A DNA stretch of 64,000 nt from DATLMR01 sp964615905 (GTDB taxonomy: Bacteria; Acidobacteriota; Blastocatellia; UBA7656). The stretch's first letter is position 1, and each line of letters begins with the position of its first letter. Shown here one piece after another: positions 58,395-64,000 of the stretch. The notes beneath the pieces are model-generated. The model ran no database searches. It had not been told where the DNA came from and saw only the letters and a program-made list of their open reading frames with translations. The stretch spans positions 62,001 to 126,000 of the forward strand of contig CAZTUB010000012.1 in the NCBI GenBank assembly GCA_964615905.1, read 5' to 3'. A program made the translations under genes and the position numbers.

Positions 58395-59270
58395 ATGAGC
58401 GGTAAAGGAAACCTGGTATTCGATTTTTTCGACGTGTACGGCAAACGCGTCAAAGACCGGATTGATGTGACGCTCAAGCACCAGACGCTGAGCCATAGCG
58501 AACACAAGAAGGATCATCAGGGTAACAAACGATTAAAGTTCACGGGGCTCGACAGCACACAGGGCGGCGCCTATCACGTCCTTGTATTCCCGACCAGGTA
58601 CAGGGCCGTGAGCATGTTCGTCCGCGTCCACGAGGGTAAGACCGTCCAGCAAAGCTTTGTGCTGCCCGTGGACCCTGACCGGGTTGCCGATGTAGAGTTC
58701 CCCGAATATGAAGACCTGGCAGCGGACCTGAAATCGGTGCTCCAGGCGTCAGATGTCGAAGGCAACGAAGGGCTTCACGGCGAGGATCTTTACAAGGCCC
58801 TCGACAACCCTCGCAAAGCAGGGCTTCTGAACGTGTACACGAAGATGAAGGCGACCGTGTTCGAGAACGGGCGCGACGCCTTCTCCTACGTCTCTTCGCT
58901 TACGAGGGTGCGGGCACAGCGATTCTTTGCAAAAGTAAGAAAGGAGCTGCGCGACGAGGTGAAAAACAGTATTGCGTCGAACCTCTTTCACGAGGTTTCA
59001 GGCGCGCTTCACACACCGCCGCCGGGGTTCTCCTCGGCCGACAGCTTTAAGACACGCGAGAAGTACGGCAACCTGCAACTGAGCTTCTTCAGCAAGCCTG
59101 AGACGCTGGAGTTTATCATCGACGCCGACATTGACGATGCGCAGGGCATCGAGCACGTGTTTCAGGTTCTACGGCCCTTCTTTACGGGCAAGAATACCAA
59201 CCCGTATGACGTTCACGAGATCCTGATCGCCTATCAAAAGATTGATCCTATGTACAGGCTCCTTGTTTAA
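58395..59270 (+). CDS. Hypothetical protein of the subtilisin cassette
   Basis: A 291-residue protein I do not recognise. The N-terminal third looks like a beta-sandwich (KGNLVFDFFDVYGKRVKDRIDVTL, AYHVLVFPTRYRAVSMFVRVHEGK). The remainder is mixed helical and ends with a repeated hydrophobic segment. There is no signal peptide or membrane span. GGAGTAAGTT precedes the ATG. Conserved placement between the MBL and patatin genes would be the best clue to function; it might be an adaptor or sensor. Confidence 0.6.
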   Translation: MSGKGNLVFDFFDVYGKRVKDRIDVTLKHQTLSHSEHKKDHQGNKRLKFTGLDSTQGGAYHVLVFPTRYRAVSMFVRVHEGKTVQQSFVLPVDPDRVADVEFPEYEDLAADLKSVLQASDVEGNEGLHGEDLYKALDNPRKAGLLNVYTKMKATVFENGRDAFSYVSSLTRVRAQRFFAKVRKELRDEVKNSIASNLFHEVSGALHTPPPGFSSADSFKTREKYGNLQLSFFSKPETLEFIIDADIDDAQGIEHVFQVLRPFFTGKNTNPYDVHEILIAYQKIDPMYRLLV

Positions 59271-59370
59271 ATCGCGTTCGCAGTCGATAGGCCACACCAG
59301 CCTCAGCTCATACCGATCAGGCGCGACCCGCTCTTGGGCTTAAATAAGCTATTACGGAATGGAGGGCAGC

Positions 59371-60909
59371 ATGAAAAACACGGAAGCCGCAAAGAAGCGC
59401 GCGCTCATAATGGCAGGCGGCGGCGTGAAAGTAGCTTTTCAAGCCGGCGTGTTGCAGGTCTGGCTTGATGAGGCGGGGCTGACGTTCGACCACGCCGACG
59501 GGGCGAGCGGCGGCTGCTTCAACCTGGCGATGTACTGCCAGGGGCAAAGCGGGACCCGAATAGCCGACAACTGGCGCAAGCTCAACCCGCTTAATATGAT
59601 CAGCTTCAATTTCAATGAATACGCAAAGCTCTTTTACGCAGAGTCTATCGCCACGCACGACGGGTTACGCGAGAAGGTATTTCCCGCCTGGGGGCTAGAC
59701 TGGGACCAGATCAGGTCTTCCAAAAAAGAGGCCACGTTCAACGTTTACAACTTCAGCAAGCACGAGCTTGAAGTGGTCACGCCCGACAAGATGACCGAGG
59801 ATTACCTCTGCGCATGCGTCGCGCTGCCCATGTGGTTCCCGCCCGTAAAGATCGACGGCGACCTCCATATCGATTCGGTCTATATCACCGACGCCAACAT
59901 CGAGGAGGCCATACGGCGCGGCGCTAACGAGCTGTGGATAATATGGACCGTGAGCGAAAAGAGTGAATGGAACGACGGCTTTGTGGCTAATTACTTCCAG
60001 ATAATCGAGACGAGCGCCAACGGCCACTTGAGACGGATTTTGCGAAGGGTCGAGGATAATAACGCGGCGATAGCCTCGGGGCAGCACGCAGAGTTTGGCC
60101 GCCACATCGAAGTAAAGATGCTGAAGGCGGAGGTTGCCCTCAATTACCTTATAAACATAAGTCAGGACCGGCTGACGGAGGCCGTCAACCTGGGCGTGCA
60201 CAGGGCCCGCGCCTGGTGCAAAGAGCAAGGTATCGCGCTCGACGTGCCCGAAGACGAATACCCCACTCAGGTGCATACCGCGCAGACAAAGCTACAGTTC
60301 ACCGAGGAGATGAAAGGTTTCGTCACTTTCGGCGATGCCGATTTTGATGAAGGTTACAAGCAAGGCAAGAAGAGCGGCGATTCCCTTATGGTCCGCCTTA
60401 CGATCAAGGTGGACGGCGTGAACCGTTTTATCGCAAACCCGGACCACGAGGCGTCGATTGATGGTTATGTGCGTTGCGAATCGCTCGGGGGTGATTTGCC
60501 GGTAGAAAGCGGCGTTTTCAATCTACTGGTGGACGAAGCGGACGCCTCTCAAAAGCAGATGCTTTACCGGTTGTATTTCACGGACAAGCAAGGCGAGCCG
60601 CTTACGTTAACCGGTTTCAAAGAGATCAGAGATGAATCAGGCTTTGACGTGTGGAACGATACCACAACGCTTTTCACCCGCGTTTTTCGAGGACACATAG
60701 GACCGGGCGAAGAGCAATCCGCAGAGGTTTTAGCCTCAGGCATTATCAAGATTCACATGCTCGACTTTCTAAAACAACTGACGACATTTCGGGTCGAGGG
60801 CCCGACGCTTGCGGATAAGACCTCGGCCCTTGCCCGTTTCGGCAAGCTATTTCTCGGCAAGCTGTGGGACGTGTACGCGCGTGAGGTGCTGGCGTATAGC
60901 CCTTTTTGA
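59371..60909 (+). CDS. Patatin-like phospholipase
   Basis: About 512 residues; the ATG at 59371 has GGAGGGC directly upstream, while the ATG four codons earlier does not. The patatin domain has the glycine-rich oxyanion loop AGGGVKVAFQAGVL, the nucleophile Ser in DGASGGCFN (GxSGG) and the catalytic Asp near VYITDANIEEA. The C-terminal 200 residues (from about 310) form a beta-rich domain of unknown type. No signal peptide is seen, so it would act on membrane lipids from inside the cell. Patatins are frequent effectors in conflict systems, which makes the neighbours relevant. Confidence 0.88.
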   Translation: MKNTEAAKKRALIMAGGGVKVAFQAGVLQVWLDEAGLTFDHADGASGGCFNLAMYCQGQSGTRIADNWRKLNPLNMISFNFNEYAKLFYAESIATHDGLREKVFPAWGLDWDQIRSSKKEATFNVYNFSKHELEVVTPDKMTEDYLCACVALPMWFPPVKIDGDLHIDSVYITDANIEEAIRRGANELWIIWTVSEKSEWNDGFVANYFQIIETSANGHLRRILRRVEDNNAAIASGQHAEFGRHIEVKMLKAEVALNYLINISQDRLTEAVNLGVHRARAWCKEQGIALDVPEDEYPTQVHTAQTKLQFTEEMKGFVTFGDADFDEGYKQGKKSGDSLMVRLTIKVDGVNRFIANPDHEASIDGYVRCESLGGDLPVESGVFNLLVDEADASQKQMLYRLYFTDKQGEPLTLTGFKEIRDESGFDVWNDTTTLFTRVFRGHIGPGEEQSAEVLASGIIKIHMLDFLKQLTTFRVEGPTLADKTSALARFGKLFLGKLWDVYAREVLAYSPF

Positions 60910-60998
60910 GCTTACGCGCGCAGCCCTCTTCCCGCATACGGTGTCTGACCGGATCATTCTCTCTTCGTTCTGAAAGGGCATAGGAGGAGGTAAGCGTC

Positions 60999-62582
60999 AT
61001 GGATTTCGATGTGATCGTGATAGGCAGCGGATTTGGGGGCGCGATAACCGCCTGCCGCCTGGCAGAGAAAGGGTACACAGTCCTCATCCTTGAGCGGGGC
61101 CGGAAGTGGGACAAGGATTCATACCCGCGCGGAGCGACTGACCCCTGGCTGTGGGAGTATGAACACCCGGAACGAAACAACGGATGGCTGGACCTGCGGA
61201 TATTTCCAAACATGACAGTGGCTCAAGGGGCAGGGGTCGGCGGAGGATCGCTGATCTACGCGAATATTTCGGTCGAAGCCCCCCCGGCAGCCTTTGTATC
61301 CGGCTGGCCCCAGGAGATCACCCTCGCCGAGATGAAGCCTTACTATCAGGCGGTCAAGAAATTCATGAACGTCCGGGAGATGCCTGCCAACCAGTGGAAC
61401 CCGCGCACGCACATTATGAAAGAGGCAGCCGATAAGATCGGCGCGACCGCGCGCTTCAGGATGATTGAGATGGCGGTGACGTTCGACGACACCCTCAATT
61501 ACGACCCCGAAAACCCTCCCGACCTCTCACAATCGAAGGAGGTCACAAACGATCAGGGCGTCAAACAGGGGACCTGTGTGCACACGGGGTATTGTGACAT
61601 CGGTTGCCCTGTTTACGCTAAGAACACGCTGGACCTGAACTACATCCCCTGGGCGGAAAAGCACGGCGCGCAGGTGCGACCGCTCCACCTTGTGACCAAT
61701 ATCGAGCCGGTAACGGGCGGGTATCGAGTCTCGTTCGACCGCCTGGAGAATAAGCGCAGGATTGCCGGGAGCCAGACCGCCCGAATAGTGATCCTGGCCG
61801 CAGGCTCTCTAGGCTCAACCGAATTACTGCTCCGCTGCCGCCATGCTACTGGCACCCTGCCGAACATAAGCAAATTTCTGGGGCAAAACTGGAGCAGTAA
61901 CGGCGATTTTCTGACCCCCGCGCTCTACGGAAACAAGAAGGTATCGCCGGGTAAAGGCCCGACTATCTCAAGCGGCATAGACTTTCTCGACGGCAGCGAT
62001 AACAAACACATCTACTGGGTCCAGGACGGGGGATTCCCTCATCTTTTCGGCAGTTTCCTTACAGGCGGACTTGGGCGCGTGCTCAAGGGACTGCCGGCCG
62101 AACTCCTCATCAAAGCCATACAGGAGGCCGTGAGTCAGAAAGACCCGGCCAGCAACGTGATGCCGTGGTTTTCGCAGGGCGTGGACGCGGGTGATGGAGT
62201 GCTCAGCTTGAAGAGGCGATTCTGGATATTCGGCTCTCGCCGGTTGCATCTTTCGTGGGATGTGAGTCGATCAAAGGCGGTATTCAACGCGATAATCAAC
62301 CGGCACAAGCAATTGACAGAGGTGACGGGGGGGTTGCCCGTCGTCTCACCGACCTGGAGCCTGTCGCAAGACCTCATCACCCCACACCCGCTGGGCGGTT
62401 GTAATATGGGCAATACACCCGCCAATGGCGTTGTCGACCATAAAGGAGAGGTCTTCGGCTACAAGAATCTATACGTGGCCGACGGGGCGGTCATCCCCAG
62501 AGCGCTGGGCGTGAACCCTTCGCGCACCATCGCGGCTGTGGCCGAGCGAATTGCGAAGATAATCGCAGAAGAGGGCAGATAG
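60999..62582 (+). CDS. GMC-family FAD oxidoreductase (cholesterol-oxidase-like)
   Basis: A 527-residue FAD enzyme. It has the dinucleotide motif VIVIGSGFGGAITACRLAEKG, VAQGAGVGGGSLIYANISVEAP and the C-terminal YVADGAVIPRALGVNPSRTIAAVAERIAK, with HPLGGCNMG carrying the conserved His of the active site. The order of segments matches cholesterol-oxidase-type GMC proteins rather than choline dehydrogenases. No signal peptide or Tat motif is visible. It ends facing the minus-strand gene at 62640. Confidence 0.9.
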   Translation: MDFDVIVIGSGFGGAITACRLAEKGYTVLILERGRKWDKDSYPRGATDPWLWEYEHPERNNGWLDLRIFPNMTVAQGAGVGGGSLIYANISVEAPPAAFVSGWPQEITLAEMKPYYQAVKKFMNVREMPANQWNPRTHIMKEAADKIGATARFRMIEMAVTFDDTLNYDPENPPDLSQSKEVTNDQGVKQGTCVHTGYCDIGCPVYAKNTLDLNYIPWAEKHGAQVRPLHLVTNIEPVTGGYRVSFDRLENKRRIAGSQTARIVILAAGSLGSTELLLRCRHATGTLPNISKFLGQNWSSNGDFLTPALYGNKKVSPGKGPTISSGIDFLDGSDNKHIYWVQDGGFPHLFGSFLTGGLGRVLKGLPAELLIKAIQEAVSQKDPASNVMPWFSQGVDAGDGVLSLKRRFWIFGSRRLHLSWDVSRSKAVFNAIINRHKQLTEVTGGLPVVSPTWSLSQDLITPHPLGGCNMGNTPANGVVDHKGEVFGYKNLYVADGAVIPRALGVNPSRTIAAVAERIAKIIAEEGR

Positions 62583-62624
62583 GACTCGCCTGCTACATAA
62601 CTGACAGGCTAAGGGTTCAAGATG

Positions 62625-62645
62625 AGATAACCCGGCCGGTTATCT
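62625..62645. terminator. Hairpin between convergent genes
   Basis: AGATAACC (62625-62632) and GGTTATCT (62638-62645) form an 8-bp stem with a 5-base loop, extendable by wobble pairs. It overlaps the stop codon of the minus-strand gene. There is no T-run, so it is a weak bidirectional terminator candidate. Confidence 0.4.
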
Positions 62646-63389
62646 TGAGGCGATCTTTCCAAGGTCGTGGTCGATGAAGAATGCGCCCGTGAGCGGCGTC
62701 CGTTGCTGGCCTTGGTAATACTCGTGCCACCATTTTGCGGCCTGCCATATAGCCTCAGGGCAACTGGAGCGGCTTTCAAGGCCCGGAGTCAGATCATACC
62801 CGGCGGCCCCGACCAGGACTTCAAGCATCGCCGCCGAAGGCATACCATACCCTTCCAAAAGAGGGTTGCCGCTGTTGGACACCCCCCAGGCAAACGCGAG
62901 CCACCTTATCGTCAGCTCAACCGCGTCAAGCACTGCGCGCTGCATCTTAAACCGCGTGAGCGAGTCGAGCACTTCTTTCGAGGGCACCGGCACAGAGAGC
63001 ACCGCCACGTTTGGATACCGCTCCACGTCAGCGTAATGGCCGAGCCTTCCTGTTTGCACGCCGTTGGTCTCAGCCGGAAAGGTATACCCTTGTGAGAATT
63101 CCAGAGGTATCTCGACCGTACGGCTCAAAGCCAGTCGCTTTGCCGCTCTCTCAACCAGGACGACATGCGACCAGTGGCTCGGCTTGAGGTCGCGTCTGAG
63201 ATGCGACTGCGCGATTCTCAACCTGAAGTCGGTCGTGCTCGTCCCTCCCAGCATGACGAGGACGATCTGCTCGTCGCTTTCGGGCATGTTCTTAGCCAGC
63301 CATTCGACATTGTCTTGATTCTTATTACGAGGGGCTCTGGCAAAGAGCTTGTTCGCTTTGGTCGCGTTAGAGCTTAATATGTTTATCAC
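62640..63389 (-). CDS. Hypothetical protein, possible permuted papain/NlpC-like fold
   Basis: 249 residues without signal peptide. A SHWSHVVLVERA segment and a later SSCPEAIWQAAKWWHEYY segment resemble the His and Cys boxes of permuted NlpC/P60 (YiiX/LRAT-like) amidases, in which SHVGLV and CSELVWxA occur in this order. The match is by pattern only. The gene follows a PhoD-like phosphatase gene by 12 bases, so they are likely co-transcribed. Confidence 0.4.
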   Translation of the reverse strand: MINILSSNATKANKLFARAPRNKNQDNVEWLAKNMPESDEQIVLVMLGGTSTTDFRLRIAQSHLRRDLKPSHWSHVVLVERAAKRLALSRTVEIPLEFSQGYTFPAETNGVQTGRLGHYADVERYPNVAVLSVPVPSKEVLDSLTRFKMQRAVLDAVELTIRWLAFAWGVSNSGNPLLEGYGMPSAAMLEVLVGAAGYDLTPGLESRSSCPEAIWQAAKWWHEYYQGQQRTPLTGAFFIDHDLGKIASR

Positions 63390-63401
63390 GTGGGTCTTCT
63401 C

Positions 63402-64000
63402 CTATGCGCTAACAAGGTTTATGGGAGGCAGCTCGACGCGCCTGCCGATCTCGGCATCCTGGCTGATAGGCCAGTATTCCACGTTTAGCTCGATGCCGCT
63501 CCCGTGTCGGCGGAAGCGGAGTAAGCTGACGTGGTTTCCTCGCTGGTTGTGAACGGCGGAACAGGAGAACCGCCCCTCCAGCACGCCCGAAGCCAGGAAA
63601 ACGGGCGGCTTGCCCGCATCCGAATGGCGCGGCCAGGGAGCGGACTTTCCGAAAAGACCGCCGAAGAAATTACCGACCTTCTTGAATTGATCCTGCCCGA
63701 TTGTTGTAACGAGCGAAGACGGCGACGAGATGATTTCGACGAAAGCCCTCCTCTGGCTGTCTCTGTCTATCGCTTCAGTGACGCGGCCCCAGTGAACGTC
63801 TCCGGTCAGGCAGATCAGGGGGCGACCGGCATCGGCAAGCCTGCTGAGGCTCGTCATCAGACGCCCGTAATCGCCGTAGTTGGAAAGCTCGAAATCCCCT
63901 ACTCCACCGGAGAATGCCCCGGCCGGGTCTCTGAATAGAGACTGGCCTGACGCGAACACCCCGAAATGGCCTTTTGCTATAACCTGCGAAATCCAGGCAT
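63402..64000 (-). CDS. PhoD-like metallophosphatase (5'-truncated)
   Basis: The C-terminal part of an alkaline phosphatase D/PhoD-like phosphodiesterase; the frame stays open to the window edge (WISQVIAKGHFGVFASGQ), so the start lies beyond. The metal-binding box LICLTGDVHWGRVTEAI and FVEIISSPSSLVT are typical of the PhoD C-terminal half. The remaining N-terminal ligands are out of view. It is upstream of, and co-directional with, the papain-fold-like gene. Confidence 0.75.
   Translation of the reverse strand, partial: AWISQVIAKGHFGVFASGQSLFRDPAGAFSGGVGDFELSNYGDYGRLMTSLSRLADAGRPLICLTGDVHWGRVTEAIDRDSQRRAFVEIISSPSSLVTTIGQDQFKKVGNFFGGLFGKSAPWPRHSDAGKPPVFLASGVLEGRFSCSAVHNQRGNHVSLLRFRRHGSGIELNVEYWPISQDAEIGRRVELPPINLVSA

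Overview
The window is a continuous, gene-dense, GC-rich bacterial chromosome segment with about 60 protein genes, one tRNA-Gln(CUG) and a partial gene at each edge. The gene set suggests Acidobacteriota, probably Blastocatellia or Pyrinomonadales: a tricorn-like peptidase, an Asn-rich lipoprotein, DUF1015 next to serA/serC, and an exopolysaccharide locus carrying a VirB9-like protein. This placement is an inference from gene content, not from a marker-gene comparison.

Layout. 1-6.5 kb: a serine hydrolase end, tRNA-Gln, a tricorn-type peptidase and an AsmA-like protein. 6.5-17 kb: a lipoprotein, then a CUT1 sugar ABC transporter (binding protein, two permeases, ATPase) with an orphan PAS-GAF histidine kinase inside it, followed by an amidohydrolase, a TIM-barrel isomerase and a Gfo/Idh dehydrogenase. 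Together these look like one carbohydrate uptake and catabolism unit. 17-28 kb: an exopolysaccharide region, mostly on the minus strand (mannose-1-P guanylyltransferase, PilZ protein, lytic transglycosylase, VirB9-like protein, FecR-like protein, two sugar-nucleotide epimerases, FkbM methyltransferase, Wza-like exporter, O-antigen-ligase-like protein, TPR protein). 28.9-33 kb: three tandem copies of an unusual two-gene cassette (below). 33-43 kb: enoyl-CoA hydratase, zinc-ribbon protein, DUF1015, SMP-30-like protein, PhoX, ackA, serA, serC. 43-54.7 kb: minus-strand mutM, a TonB-like protein, an aldo-keto reductase, and a long operon from an M16 peptidase through a WalJ-like hydrolase, purB, purS, purQ and purL to an L,D-transpeptidase and a Nudix hydrolase. 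55-64 kb: a cassette of apparently cytosolic hydrolases and an oxidoreductase (subtilisin, MBL hydrolase, unknown protein, patatin, GMC oxidoreductase) facing a papain-fold-like protein and a PhoD-like phosphatase.

The strongest candidate for an undescribed system is the 28.9-33 kb array. Each unit has a 72-77 residue secreted protein on the minus strand (signal peptide, then a CDCNDPASHYQ-like core) and a roughly 330-residue TPR-like protein on the plus strand. The two reading frames overlap head-to-head by exactly 32 bp in all three units. A conserved plus-strand promoter lies beyond the 3' end of the small gene, so the TPR leader would be antisense to the whole small gene. An extended -10 for the small gene is built into the LYQ codons of the TPR gene.

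A second striking feature is a family of intergenic inverted repeats built from 7-bp units (GTGAACC, GTAAACC, GTGACAA and variants). Eight copies lie between 7 and 47 kb. They repeatedly supply the stop codon and the last residues (NREP or similar) of neighbouring proteins.
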